DNA of 34,200 bases from Bacteroidales bacterium. GTDB taxonomy: Bacteria; Bacteroidota; Bacteroidia; Bacteroidales; F082. Below are positions 17,601 through 25,343 of the stretch, piece by piece. Numbering within the stretch: position 1 is the first letter of the stretch; every line of letters begins with the position of its first letter. The notes below the pieces were generated by a model. That model was given only the letters and a program-made list of their open reading frames with translations. It had not been told where the DNA came from and ran no database searches. The translations under genes were made by a program, and so were the position numbers. The stretch spans positions 1 through 34,200 of the forward strand of contig JAILBC010000070.1 of NCBI GenBank assembly GCA_024681295.1. Direction: 5' to 3'.

Positions 17601-17847
17601 TATCTTGCTCGCAGACGGCAACATCGTGCGACCTGACCGCTACGCCGAATTGCCCGACAAGATTTACCTGCTGGACTACAAAACCGGCAAGCACGATAAC
17701 GAACATCAACGGCAGTTGAACCGATACAAGAACGTACTGAAAAAGATGGTGTCGAAACCCATCGAGGCTTATTTGGTGTATTTGGGTGACACCGTAGAGG
17801 TGGTTCCCGTTGCCAAGACCGACTATCAGATGACAATCAATTTCTAA
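14614..17847 (+). CDS. UvrD/RecB-type helicase-nuclease (AddA/RecB-like)
   Basis: This 1077-residue protein combines a superfamily 1A DNA helicase with a C-terminal RecB-type nuclease, as in recombination exonucleases that process double-strand breaks. Visible motifs are Walker A ASAGSGKT (residues 14-21), TFTNKAANEMKEKI (motif Ia region), DEFQDTS (Walker B, from about 402), GDGKQSIYRWRNGE (motif III), TIHKSKGLEF (motif V) and AFTRAVQRLHVL (motif VI). The nuclease end has RPDRYAEL, LLDYKTG and HQRQLNRY, with the Asp, Asp-x-Lys and Gln of the PD-(D/E)XK RecB subfamily. The start at 14614 leaves Walker A in its usual N-terminal place; a TTG at 14557 is an alternative. It overlaps the tamB-like gene by 20 nt. 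No AddB/RexB partner is adjacent. Confidence 0.92.
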   Translation: MKEKPNRAFKVYQASAGSGKTYTIVREYLMLCLGSKAATSQFNQILAITFTNKAANEMKEKIKNQLLDIIDSNPEEEATGMEAQLIKDLGIERAQLKDNAKELLTIIIHNYSDFCVCTIDAFVQRLAHSFARELELPSQFNVSIDEEEVAEAITERIGAQIGPGDEHLTKVIEDFSERKFDNERSPRIANDIRDFVKVLFSENAFQKGEKNWFGNEEQYNETHDYLQRKTHDFEARSDQFIKQFGDFQRRNNLGASDFSGKSRSPCLSFYKKIQKKEYSPIADSLKKIIEGEAQWYHNDMANQRGTAAIESLNEDFKDVFLNFAQYYQGHFGEYLFYKSQLGKLSLYALRAKIKSELEAYSGEEQIVHISEFNKRLNEVMGDFSVPFVYERLGEHFKHLFIDEFQDTSVLQWQNLLPLLDNSLANSQMSMVVGDGKQSIYRWRNGEVGQIASLPLIYEKPEGSAPFQAFEQSLVNNFNFNELKTNFRSLVNVVDFNNAFFQFGSGFLSESCRKVYLEQNEQFQKEVTIEQGHYYQDPGYVKVELFDPADDDEVMLGRVKELIEDALDKGFAKSDITILVRTNKIGSLIAGYLNKHGINVVSADSIMLKTSNKVMLVVSTLDCLIHRENPAVVATMLYYWNVTHRQNFNGVVDGFFEKVRQIADGKVSLEEVLGLEPHVFKTLLSRSYSLYDLCSAIIRLSGFNMVGDIFLNFLLDTVYKWQSANEASIKGFLEYWNNKKDKLTVVSGNADAVNIMTIHKSKGLEFNVVIYPFMDDNIDNKKSTTLWITPQELGFKPIPNIQKVQFSITTGSATWTKQTQRLYELECEKARLDNLNLAYVAFTRAVQRLHVLSYQAKDLTKNPLNAFLQDHPSQYGDPETRKVELKKKKESDVKEFLYESAASEWFDKISIDPNPSMFWIHPEDKMSPVEWGTFVHQTLSEVQHEGDFDHAMKPHLDAGVIDQATAEMLRNQFQQMVHHPLISRAFSTEAKVKNECDILLADGNIVRPDRYAELPDKIYLLDYKTGKHDNEHQRQLNRYKNVLKKMVSKPIEAYLVYLGDTVEVVPVAKTDYQMTINF

Positions 17848-17865
17848 CCATAAAAAACAAAACCC

Positions 17866-20800
17866 ATGAAAAGAATCCTCACCTTAGCGCTTCTCCTTTG
17901 CTTAGGCCTCGCTGCAACGGCCCAGCAAGAAGCCAAGATGCTCCGCTTCCCCACCATCCACGGCAACGACGTGGTGTTCACCCATGGCGGAGACCTTTAC
18001 AAAGTCGATATCAAGGGCGGTATTGCCCATAAACTTACCAACGATGTGGACGGCTATGAGATGTTCGCCCGTTTCTCTCCTGACGGCAAGCATCTGGCGT
18101 TCACAGGACAGTACGACGGCAACACCGAAGTCTATGTGATGCCTTACCCCGAATGCGGCACCCCTACCCGACTCACCTATACGGCCACTTTAAGCCGTGA
18201 CGACGTGAGCGACCGCATGGGACCCAATAACATGGTAATGGCCTGGAAAGACAACGAAAACATCGTGTTTCGCTCCCGCAAACAAAGCTGGGACGACTTT
18301 GTGGGCCAACTCTTCCTCGCCAACATTGAAGGAGGCATCGCCGAACAGCTTCCTTTGCCTGAAGGCGGCTGGATCAGCTATTCACCCGATGGCAAAAAGA
18401 TTGCCTACAACCGTGTGATGCGTGAGTTCCGCACCTGGAAATACTATAAAGGCGGCATGGCAGATGATGTGTGGATTTATGACTTCAAGAGTAAGAAGAT
18501 TGAGAATATCACCAACAACGACGCTCAGGACATCTTCCCCATGTGGGTCGGTGATAAGGTCTATTTCTGCAGCGACCGCGACCGCACAATGAACCTTTTC
18601 GTGTACGACCTCAAGACCAAGCAGACCACCAAGGTGACCGACTACACCTATTACGACATCAAGTACCCCTCCTTGGGCGACAACGACATCGTTTACGAAA
18701 ACGGAGGAGAGCTGTTCCGCTACAACCTGAAGGATGGCAAGGTCTACCCCATCCCAGTACAGATCCTCGACGACGGCAACTCCACCCGTAACAAGTATGT
18801 GGATTGCAGCAAGTTCATCAACAGCAGCAGTATCGCTCCCGACGGCAAACGCGTGGCTTTCGGTGCCCGTGGCGATGTATGGACCGTTCCTGCCAAGTCG
18901 GGCATCACCCGCAACCTCACCCAAAGTGACGGCGTGCATGACCGCGATGTAGCCTGGTCACCCGACGGCAAATACATCGCCTTCATCAGCGACCGTACCA
19001 GCGAGGACGAGATTTACATCCAATCCCAAGACGGTAAGGAGGAAGCCGTCCAACTCACCAATAACTCCGACACCTACAAGTCAGACCCGAAATGGTCGCC
19101 CGACAGCAAATATATCAGCTGGTATGATAAGATGAACCGCCTCAACATGGTGAATGTCGACAGCAAGAAAGTCACCGTAGTGGCTGAGAACCGCACGGGT
19201 GAGATGGATGAATACTGCTGGTCGGCCGATAGCCGCTGGATTGCCTACACCATGCCCAGCACCTTCGGCATGAACCGCATCCATATTTACAATGTGGCTT
19301 CAGGCAAGGACGAAGTGGTCACCGAAGCCTTGTTCAACAGCGGATCACCCGCTTTCGACAAGAACGGCAAATACTTATATTTCACCTCACAACGCGACTT
19401 CCGTCCCACCTATAGCCAGACCGAATGGAACCATGTCTATACCGACATGACACGCATTTACATGGTTACCCTGCAGAAAGACACTCCGTCGCCCTTCCTC
19501 ACCGAGAACGACGAAGTGAAACTGGAAGGCGACAAAAAGGATGGACCCAAGGACGGGAAAGGTCCGAAGGACGGTCCTAAAGGCCCTGAGGGCAAAGGTC
19601 CCAAGGGAGGCCCAGAGGGATTCGGTCCTGACAAACCAGGCAGCAAGGAAGCCAAAGAGGTCAAGATTGACTTTGAAGGCATCACCCACCGTGTCATCGC
19701 CCTTCCTGTCAGCGCTGGCAACTATTTCAACCTGACTGGTGTGGAAGATGGCCTCTACTATGTAGGTTATGGACGCAACGGCGGTGGTTTGGGCTATTTC
19801 GACGCCAAATCCAAGAAATGCACCAGCATCGGCGGCGGCATGGGCTACCAACTCACCCCCAACGGCAGCAAGATGCTGGTCCGTGAACGCGGTGGCTACA
19901 AAATCATCAACGCTCCCAAGGGCCCGATGCCCGGTGGCGGTTCCAAGGAAGGTCCAAGCATGGGCGGTCCCGGCGGTATGCCTGGTGATATGGGTGGCAA
20001 GGTCGATGGTGGCCTTGACCTCAGCCAGATGAAAAAATGGGTCAACCTGCAGGAAGAATGGACCCAGATCCTCAACGAAGCCTGGCGTCAGGAACGCGAC
20101 TTCTTCTATGCCCCCAACATGCATGGCGTGGATTGGCCCGCCATGAAAGAGAAATACGGCAAACTCGTTCCCTATTGCGCAGACCGTTACGACCTCACCT
20201 ACCTCATCGGCGAGATGATTGGCGAGATCAACATCGGACACGCCTACGTGGGCGACGGTGACCGTATCAAGCCCGAACGTATCCAGACGGGCCTGCTCGG
20301 TGCGCAAATCCATCGTGACAAGTCAGGTTACTTCAAGATCGACAAAATCCTCAAGGGCGAAAACTGGAACGAGAAAACCCGTTCACCCCTCACCGAAGTC
20401 GGCATCAACGTGAACGAAGGCGATTATATCATCGCCATCGACGGACAAAGCACCAAGGACATGAAGGACATGTACAAGGCCCTGGTCGGTAAAGCCAACA
20501 CCCCAGTGCTCCTCACCGTCAACAGCAAAGCCTCCGAAAACGGCAGCCGCGATGTGGTGGTGAAACCCATCGCCGACGAGAATGGCCTGTATTACTACAA
20601 CATGGTTCAGGATAACATCGAGAAGGTTAGCAAGGCCACCAACGGCCAGGTCGGCTACATCCACATCCCCGACATGGGTGTGGACGGCTTGAACGAGTTC
20701 GCCAAATACTTCTATTCACAACTCGACAAGAAAGCCCTCATCATCGACGACCGCGGCAACGGCGGCGGCAATGTCAGCCCAATGATCATCGAACGTCTGC

Positions 20801-21246
20801 GCCGCGAACTGTCTATGTACGACATGATGCGCAACTGCGAGCCTGAAACCAAGCCCACCAAGATGGTCCTTGGTCCCAAGGTGCTGATTTTCAACAAGTA
20901 TTCCGCTTCCGACGGTGACCTATTCCCCTATCAGTTCAAGAAACACCAGATCGGTACCACCATCGGCACCCGTTCTTGGGGTGGTGTCGTCGGCATCCGT
21001 GGCAGTCTGCCCTTTATCGACGGAGGCACCCTGACCCGTCCCGAGTTCGCTCCTTTCGACGAGAACGGCAACTGGGTCATCGAAGGCTATGGCGTCGATC
21101 CCGACATCGTCATCGACAACGATCCCGCCCATGAGTTCGAGGGCATCGATGACCAGTTGAACAAGGCCATCGAAGTCATCCTGCAACAGATGAAAGACTA
21201 TCCCGAAATCCCTGAAATCCCAGCATTCCCTGACAAATCCAAATAA
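17866..21246 (+). CDS. Tricorn-like S41 family peptidase, secreted
   Basis: This 1126-residue protein has a signal peptide (MKRILTLALLLCLGLAATAQ), so it acts in the periplasm or beyond. Residues about 25-530 contain repeated WSPDGKYIAF-type blades (PD40/WD40-like), forming the beta-propellers that gate tricorn proteases. Residues about 556-600 and 690-720 are low-complexity Gly/Pro/Lys segments. After a helical core comes the INIGHAYVG block with His792, a PDZ domain (about 810-900, with GINVNEGDYIIAIDG) and the S41 catalytic domain, with LIIDDRGNGGGN and YSASDGDLF, where Ser1015 is the expected nucleophile. GVDPDIVIDNDP is also typical. Archaeal tricorn has Ser-His where this protein has Gly791-His792. 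It starts 18 nt after the helicase gene and ends 8 nt before the OsmC gene, so co-transcription is likely. Confidence 0.92.
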   Translation: MKRILTLALLLCLGLAATAQQEAKMLRFPTIHGNDVVFTHGGDLYKVDIKGGIAHKLTNDVDGYEMFARFSPDGKHLAFTGQYDGNTEVYVMPYPECGTPTRLTYTATLSRDDVSDRMGPNNMVMAWKDNENIVFRSRKQSWDDFVGQLFLANIEGGIAEQLPLPEGGWISYSPDGKKIAYNRVMREFRTWKYYKGGMADDVWIYDFKSKKIENITNNDAQDIFPMWVGDKVYFCSDRDRTMNLFVYDLKTKQTTKVTDYTYYDIKYPSLGDNDIVYENGGELFRYNLKDGKVYPIPVQILDDGNSTRNKYVDCSKFINSSSIAPDGKRVAFGARGDVWTVPAKSGITRNLTQSDGVHDRDVAWSPDGKYIAFISDRTSEDEIYIQSQDGKEEAVQLTNNSDTYKSDPKWSPDSKYISWYDKMNRLNMVNVDSKKVTVVAENRTGEMDEYCWSADSRWIAYTMPSTFGMNRIHIYNVASGKDEVVTEALFNSGSPAFDKNGKYLYFTSQRDFRPTYSQTEWNHVYTDMTRIYMVTLQKDTPSPFLTENDEVKLEGDKKDGPKDGKGPKDGPKGPEGKGPKGGPEGFGPDKPGSKEAKEVKIDFEGITHRVIALPVSAGNYFNLTGVEDGLYYVGYGRNGGGLGYFDAKSKKCTSIGGGMGYQLTPNGSKMLVRERGGYKIINAPKGPMPGGGSKEGPSMGGPGGMPGDMGGKVDGGLDLSQMKKWVNLQEEWTQILNEAWRQERDFFYAPNMHGVDWPAMKEKYGKLVPYCADRYDLTYLIGEMIGEINIGHAYVGDGDRIKPERIQTGLLGAQIHRDKSGYFKIDKILKGENWNEKTRSPLTEVGINVNEGDYIIAIDGQSTKDMKDMYKALVGKANTPVLLTVNSKASENGSRDVVVKPIADENGLYYYNMVQDNIEKVSKATNGQVGYIHIPDMGVDGLNEFAKYFYSQLDKKALIIDDRGNGGGNVSPMIIERLRRELSMYDMMRNCEPETKPTKMVLGPKVLIFNKYSASDGDLFPYQFKKHQIGTTIGTRSWGGVVGIRGSLPFIDGGTLTRPEFAPFDENGNWVIEGYGVDPDIVIDNDPAHEFEGIDDQLNKAIEVILQQMKDYPEIPEIPAFPDKSK

Positions 21247-21254
21247 TAAGCAAT

Positions 21255-21665
21255 ATGACAGCAACCATCAAAGGAACCTATAAGGGCAATCTCCGCAACG
21301 AGATGACCCATGTGCAGTCGGGTAACACCATCCTCACCGACGCACCCACTGACAACCACGGCAAAGGCCAAGCCTTCTCTCCCACCGACTTGGCCTGCGC
21401 AGCACTGGCCGGCTGCATGATGACCATCATGGGCATCAGCGCCCAAGGCCACAAGTTCGACATCGACGGCACCACCTATACGGTGAAAAAGACCATGAAC
21501 GCCGACCCACGTCGTATCGGCCAGATCGACATCGTGTTCAACTTCCCGCCTCGTGACTACACCCAAGCACAGCAAAAATTGTTATGGGCCGCCGCCGAGA
21601 GTTGCCCCGTAGGCAGGTCGTTGCATCCTGACGTCATTGTCAACATTACGATGAACTTTCAGTGA
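21255..21665 (+). CDS. OsmC/Ohr family protein
   Basis: This 136-residue cytosolic protein is of the OsmC superfamily, which includes thiol-dependent peroxidases that reduce organic hydroperoxides. The block SPTDLACAALAGCMMTIMG carries the first conserved cysteine region, followed by an amphipathic helix and VKKTMNADPRRIGQIDIVFN. The second conserved cysteine is in AAAESCPVGRSL. Both Cys are kept, so peroxidase activity is possible, although many short OsmC members have no assigned substrate. Its TGA overlaps the ATG of the following pseudogene (TGATG), which points to former translational coupling. Confidence 0.9.
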   Translation: MTATIKGTYKGNLRNEMTHVQSGNTILTDAPTDNHGKGQAFSPTDLACAALAGCMMTIMGISAQGHKFDIDGTTYTVKKTMNADPRRIGQIDIVFNFPPRDYTQAQQKLLWAAAESCPVGRSLHPDVIVNITMNFQ

Positions 21666-21798
21666 TGGAATACGACATGCTGAAAGGCCTCTGCCACAGC
21701 GAGACGCTGGTGGTGGAGCATAAGGACACCGCTGCCGTGTATGGATCCACGAACGCTTTGTGGTGGATAGTGAGAAGTTTATGGGGAAGTTAGGATAA
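21665..21798 (+). pseudogene. Hot-dog thioesterase remnant with internal deletion
   Basis: The ATG at 21665 (overlapping the OsmC stop) opens MEYDMLKGLCHSETLVVEH, continuing to TAAVYGS. This looks like the N-terminus of FlK-type/hot-dog acyl-CoA thioesterases, which begin LKG...TAxxxGSG. In another frame the next bases encode IHERFVVDSEKFMGKLG and TAA at 21796-21798, which looks like the C-terminus of the same family. The ~90 residues expected between them are missing and the frames do not match. Read straight through, the frame gives 42 residues and stops at 21793. I infer a deletion near 21748-21755 (GTATGGATCC). No active protein is expected. Confidence 0.6.
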
Positions 21799-21804
21799 GG
21801 AGCC

Positions 21805-22068
21805 TCAATACTCCAACACCTCAATATCGCTTCCCGAACTGAAGATGATATACTTGCGACCGTAGATGGTAACAATTTCATAATCCGCTCTTGAACTGGT
21901 GCCTGTGGACATCACTTCGAAGCCCGCTTCTTCTGGAAGCATCCGGTTAGTTGTAGGTGTTTCGGTCTTGGCGTAGGCTTTGCCTATCATGCCGTCAAAT
22001 GCCAATCCTAGGGCAAAGCCCCCAATGGCGAATAAGGCCAATAAGAGGTAAATACGTGGTTTTTTCAT
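21805..22068 (-). CDS. Small membrane-anchored or secreted hypothetical protein
   Basis: This 87-residue protein starts MKKPRIYLLLALFAIGGFA. One hydrophobic helix (residues 6-24) is followed by an AYAKTE segment that could be a signal-peptidase site near residue 34. The remainder is polar and ends in short strands (YEIVTIYGRKYIIFSSG, then SDIEVLEY) that look like one small beta-sheet. No family is recognised. It lies downstream of tatC on the same strand, separated by about 100 nt, and converges on the thioesterase remnant without a visible terminator. Confidence 0.6.
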   Translation of the reverse strand: MKKPRIYLLLALFAIGGFALGLAFDGMIGKAYAKTETPTTNRMLPEEAGFEVMSTGTSSRADYEIVTIYGRKYIIFSSGSDIEVLEY

Positions 22069-22165
22069 GATATAGTGATTTGAGAATACTATCTGATCTA
22101 TACAAAAATTATTCCCGCTGGAATTTCCATCTTGGAAAAAGCGAATAGTTTCTTTCCCAGATCTT

Positions 22166-22966
22166 TCAGCGAGACTCCATCCTTCGCAACACCCCGATAC
22201 TCACCTCATAAAGCAAATATAATGGGATGGTGACCAACACCAAGGTCATCAAATCCGGAGGGGTGATGATGGCAGCCACCACCATGATGATAACCAGGGC
22301 ATGCCTTCGATACTTCTTCAAGAAATCGGACTTCACCACCCCAATCTTGCCTAAGAAAAAGGCCAGTACCGGCAGTTGGAACACCAGTCCCATAATCAAG
22401 GTTAAGGTGGTAAAGGTGCTGATATAGGAATTCAGGGTGATGTTGCTTTCCACCAAATCCGACACCGTATAGGTTCCCAAGAACCTGAACGAGATGGGGA
22501 AAAGGATGAAATAAGACATCAGTACGCCGACTACAAAAAGAACGTATACAATGACGGCAATACGAACAGAGTATTTACGTTCTTTCTCGTAAAGGGCCGG
22601 TGTAACGAAGCGGAACAACTCCCAGAGAATGTAGGGAGAAGCGCACAAAAAGCCCAGAAGAAGTGCCGCAGTAATATGAGTCATAAATTGACTCGACAGT
22701 TCCGTAGCAATCAGATTAATATGATACACGTTGAACGTAAAATCCGAACCCAGCCAATGGAGGAACTTCTCAATGTAGCGGTAGGTAACAAAATCCCACT
22801 GGCTGGGAGCCATCAGCAGTCTGAACGTCCAGTCCTTAAAGCAGAAGATGACGATGGTCAGCACAGACACCACAGCGAGAATGCGGAACAGCATCCGCCG
22901 GAGCACCTCAAGGTGTCCACCGAAGGTCATGTCATTGGGATCGTTATGGTCTTGTTCCTTTTTCAC
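22166..22966 (-). CDS. tatC: Sec-independent protein translocase TatC
   Basis: TatC is the inner-membrane receptor of the twin-arginine pathway, which exports folded proteins. This protein is 266 residues with six hydrophobic segments. The N-terminal cytosolic MTFGGHLEVLRR matches the family's MTFLEHLEELR signature, including the Glu. FGLLFQLP is represented by LIMGLVFQLPVLAFFLGK, and the conserved periplasmic/cytosolic region RRHALVIIMVVAAIITPPD is intact. The start is GTG at 22966; no ATG lies between it and the upstream promoter box, and the next Met (residue 13) would remove conserved sequence before MTF only marginally. No tatA or tatB is adjacent. Confidence 0.95.
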   Translation of the reverse strand: MKKEQDHNDPNDMTFGGHLEVLRRMLFRILAVVSVLTIVIFCFKDWTFRLLMAPSQWDFVTYRYIEKFLHWLGSDFTFNVYHINLIATELSSQFMTHITAALLLGFLCASPYILWELFRFVTPALYEKERKYSVRIAVIVYVLFVVGVLMSYFILFPISFRFLGTYTVSDLVESNITLNSYISTFTTLTLIMGLVFQLPVLAFFLGKIGVVKSDFLKKYRRHALVIIMVVAAIITPPDLMTLVLVTIPLYLLYEVSIGVLRRMESR

Positions 22967-22986
22967 GACGAATGCTTTTCAAAGGG

Positions 22987-22994
22987 CAAAGGTA
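22987..22994 (-). promoter_or_regulatory. Predicted -7 box of tatC
   Basis: The minus strand reads TACCTTTG just after the stop of the substrate-binding-protein gene and 20 nt before the tatC GTG. A TTG at 23019-23021 is 24 nt upstream, slightly far for a -33. This suggests tatC is not simply the last gene of the B12 operon. Confidence 0.5.
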
Positions 22995-23009
22995 GTGAAA
23001 AAAGAATCC

Positions 23010-24098
23010 TCACTCCATCAAGTGATAATATTTTGATTGGTACTCCTCCCCTAGTTTCTCGGGATGGAAGATGGCGATGAAGTCCGCCAGCAGGACGTCT
23101 GGCTCGATTTGTGACTTTTCAAAATAGCCTGTCTTTTGGATATCGCAGACCAGGATATGATGGTTTTTAAAAGCGTCAAACAACGCATATACAGCGTTTT
23201 CGCGCTTCAGCGACTCGTAGGTCATGGGGAGGGATGAGGAGTTGGTGACTCGCCAGAAGTCGGCGTGCTGGGCCTTGGCGAGGATGGTCTCCGAGTCGAG
23301 GGGGAAGCTGGCCGTGGAGGGATCGTCCTTCCAGATATAGTCGGCACCCGCATCCTTGAACAGCTGGGCGATGTAACTCTGTCCCCCTGCCACATACCAC
23401 TGCCCGTTGAAGGCAAGGTCGGAGAACACCGTGGGACGGCTTTCCACGTCGGAGCAGAGGTCCTTCAGCGCATCGTAACGGGTTTCAATGTCGTTGAACC
23501 ATGCATCGGCATCGTCGCGACGGCCTGTCATCATGCCCACAATGCGGATCCACTCTGCGCGGCCCAGGGGTGTGGTCTCCAAATAGTCCGCAAAGGGGAA
23601 CAGCATGGCACCCGTCACCTTCAGATTATCCTGATTGCCGTCGAAATATGGTGAAAAGAGGATGACGTCAGGGTGCATCGAAATCATCAGTTCGATGTTT
23701 TTGGCCGTCTCGGTGCCGACGTCCTTCACCGTTCCTTCGGCCAAGAGGTCAATCATCCGCTGGTCGTGGACGTAGCGACCTTCCAAGAGGCCTTTCACTC
23801 GGTTGATTTCACCCAGTTCGAGAAACACCGACCACTGGGTGGACGAGAAGCAGATGACTGATCCAAAGCCCTCTTTGGGGATGAAGTAACTCCCCAGCAA
23901 AACGGCAGTGTCCCAAGGATTAAGCACCTCCATCTGGTAGCCCGAGTCGGCCTCGTACACGGCCACATTACGGGCATAGCGCATGAGGTTTTCACCACGC
24001 TGCGCCGATACAGGTTCCTTCACGGTCTTCGATGCGCACGATGCCAGAAGCACCGTGAGCATCAAAGACATTAGGATTGTGCAAAGCTTTCGAGACAT
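23010..24098 (-). CDS. ABC transporter substrate-binding lipoprotein (BtuF/FepB-type), B12 operon
   Basis: This 362-residue protein starts MSRKLCTILM and has a lipobox ending LLASC, so it should be a lipidated periplasmic binding protein. The body fits class III (helical-backbone) binding proteins for cobalamin, haem or siderophores: NIELMISMHPDVILFSPY for the first lobe, RAEWIRIVGMMTGRRDDAD for the linking helix, and WYVAGGQSYIAQLFKDAGAD typical of the second lobe. Its place as the last gene of a riboswitch-controlled operon makes cobalamin or a related corrinoid the best guess. The start at 24098 is chosen because it gives the cleanest lipoprotein signal; ATG 24107 and TTG 24113 are alternatives. 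It overlaps the CWC gene by 28 nt. No BtuC/BtuD permease or ATPase gene follows. Confidence 0.85.
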   Translation of the reverse strand: MSRKLCTILMSLMLTVLLASCASKTVKEPVSAQRGENLMRYARNVAVYEADSGYQMEVLNPWDTAVLLGSYFIPKEGFGSVICFSSTQWSVFLELGEINRVKGLLEGRYVHDQRMIDLLAEGTVKDVGTETAKNIELMISMHPDVILFSPYFDGNQDNLKVTGAMLFPFADYLETTPLGRAEWIRIVGMMTGRRDDADAWFNDIETRYDALKDLCSDVESRPTVFSDLAFNGQWYVAGGQSYIAQLFKDAGADYIWKDDPSTASFPLDSETILAKAQHADFWRVTNSSSLPMTYESLKRENAVYALFDAFKNHHILVCDIQKTGYFEKSQIEPDVLLADFIAIFHPEKLGEEYQSKYYHLME

Positions 24099-24232
24099 TC
24101 CTTGCATAAGCAATTGTTATAGACTTTCAGTTTTTGCCGGGCCTCGTCGGTGAGTTTCACCTTAACGCACCAGCAGTCCACCGAGTGAACGCACTCGAAC
24201 TCCTTGCCACATTTGGGACAGATCTTCTTCAT
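24071..24232 (-). CDS. Cysteine-rich CWC-type small protein
   Basis: This 53-residue protein has MKKICPKCGKEFEC, then a DCWC core and a final CLCKECLESF. Eight cysteines are arranged as CxxC, C, CxC, CxC and C, typical of the small cysteine-rich CWC family, and probably bind one or more metal ions such as zinc. It sits between the BtuG-like gene (24-nt gap) and the binding-protein gene (28-nt overlap), so it belongs to the riboswitch operon. Its function is unknown; a metal- or cobalt-linked role is only suggested by the neighbours. Confidence 0.85.
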   Translation of the reverse strand: MKKICPKCGKEFECVHSVDCWCVKVKLTDEARQKLKVYNNCLCKECLESFAQS

Positions 24233-24235
24233 TCC

Positions 24236-24256
24236 GACTTCTGTCTTCTGACTTCT
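24236..24256 (-). repeat. Heptamer tandem repeat, 3 copies (AGAAGTC)
   Basis: On the minus strand the units are AGAAGTC, AGAAGAC and AGAAGTC. They fill the whole gap between the BtuG-like stop codon and the CWC start codon. Rotated, the unit is GTCAGAA, which fits the same GTNRRRA pattern as the two other arrays in the window. Confidence 0.7.
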
Positions 24257-25338
24257 TAATTAAACAACATAAATCCTGGGCAGATTCCCGCATCGAAGGA
24301 GCTTAAGAGAACTCCGTCAGATGAATAACGGTAAACTGTGCCATTCATTGTGTAGGTCTTGGCATCGGAGAGATAGATGTCGCCATTGTTAGGATTCACG
24401 GCGATCTTATAGAACATCTTGCCTTCGGCGGGAATCACGAAGCTGTCCTCAGCCTCTGGTTGGTCCACGCTAGCGCGACGCAGGTCGCCGCCGTTCACCC
24501 AGTCACCGCCGTAAACATAATACAGGTAAGTGCCTGTGGGGTCAATGGCCAAGTTAAGGGCCTTCTTCTCATAGGTTACGGCCAAGGTGGATTCCTTGGT
24601 GTTCGGGTTAATCTTCCACAGCGTGCTGGGCACCGTTGCATCGTTGACATCGCCTTCGCAGAGTACCCAGATAAAGCCGTTTTTATCCACCACCATACCG
24701 TTAGGCTCGTAGCCCACCTCGATGTCGGCGACTTTTATGTCGTTGTCGATATTAACCACCTGAACGGTGTTGTTCACCATGCCCTGAACGTAGTAGCGCG
24801 ACCAGTTGGTCACAAACAATTCACGACCAAACTGCACCATGGTCTCGGTGGACTTACCCATATCGATGGTACCCGTGTGGGTCATGTCCTGTGGATTGAT
24901 GATCCAGAGCTGGGTGCCCACGATATCAGATACGTAAGCCTTGTCGGCGGCCACCGGCATCATATAACGCGGCGAGATGAAGTCTTGGAGCTTGTAAGGT
25001 TGGGTAGTGTCGACCACGAGGGTCCCGGCATCCATCTTATAGATGTACTTGCTGTTGTTGACCACAATATAGAGATATCCATCCACCAAAGCCATGCTTT
25101 GGCCCACGTCGCCGATAGGAGCACCGTTGACGCGATAGAAGAGATTGTTGGCCACGGTGTCGACAGTGGGATTGTAGAACGTCAGGCTGGCGTTGGCATA
25201 GCCGAAGTTGCCTTCGTTAAGCACGAAGACGCCTTTGCCAACAATGACATCATCTTGATTCGGCAGCGGATCTTTGGGACCGCAAGCCGACATCAACAAG
25301 GCAAAGAGGCCAATGAAGATGAAACCAAATCTTTTCAT
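24256..25338 (-). CDS. btuG: BtuG-like surface beta-propeller lipoprotein (cobalamin binding)
   Basis: This 360-residue protein has a lipoprotein signal (MKRFGFIFIGLFALLMSAC). The mature region (GVFVLNEGNFGYANASLTFY onward) is a repeated-strand propeller with blades such as MALVDGYLYIVVNNS, YMMPVAADKAYVSDIVG, GRELFVTNWS and NGMVVDKNGFIWVLCEG. This is the YncE/DUF5074-like layout of Bacteroides BtuG, the cell-surface protein that binds vitamin B12 with very high affinity and caps the BtuB transporter. Control by the upstream B12 riboswitch supports the assignment. The gene starts 5 nt after the preceding T9SS gene. BtuB is not beside it, which is unusual for BtuG loci. Confidence 0.8.
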   Translation of the reverse strand: MKRFGFIFIGLFALLMSACGPKDPLPNQDDVIVGKGVFVLNEGNFGYANASLTFYNPTVDTVANNLFYRVNGAPIGDVGQSMALVDGYLYIVVNNSKYIYKMDAGTLVVDTTQPYKLQDFISPRYMMPVAADKAYVSDIVGTQLWIINPQDMTHTGTIDMGKSTETMVQFGRELFVTNWSRYYVQGMVNNTVQVVNIDNDIKVADIEVGYEPNGMVVDKNGFIWVLCEGDVNDATVPSTLWKINPNTKESTLAVTYEKKALNLAIDPTGTYLYYVYGGDWVNGGDLRRASVDQPEAEDSFVIPAEGKMFYKIAVNPNNGDIYLSDAKTYTMNGTVYRYSSDGVLLSSFDAGICPGFMLFN

Positions 25339-25343
25339 AGGAA

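Noticed and set aside
19387-20313. 308-residue minus-strand open frame opposite the tricorn-like gene
   Set aside because: It is a shadow of the strongly biased codon use of the plus-strand gene and has no recognisable protein features.
24236-24256. Possible second B12 box before the CWC gene, since the minus strand contains AAGTCAGAAGAC
   Set aside because: Only the first 12 bases match, no other aptamer block is present, and the heptamer repeat explains the sequence.
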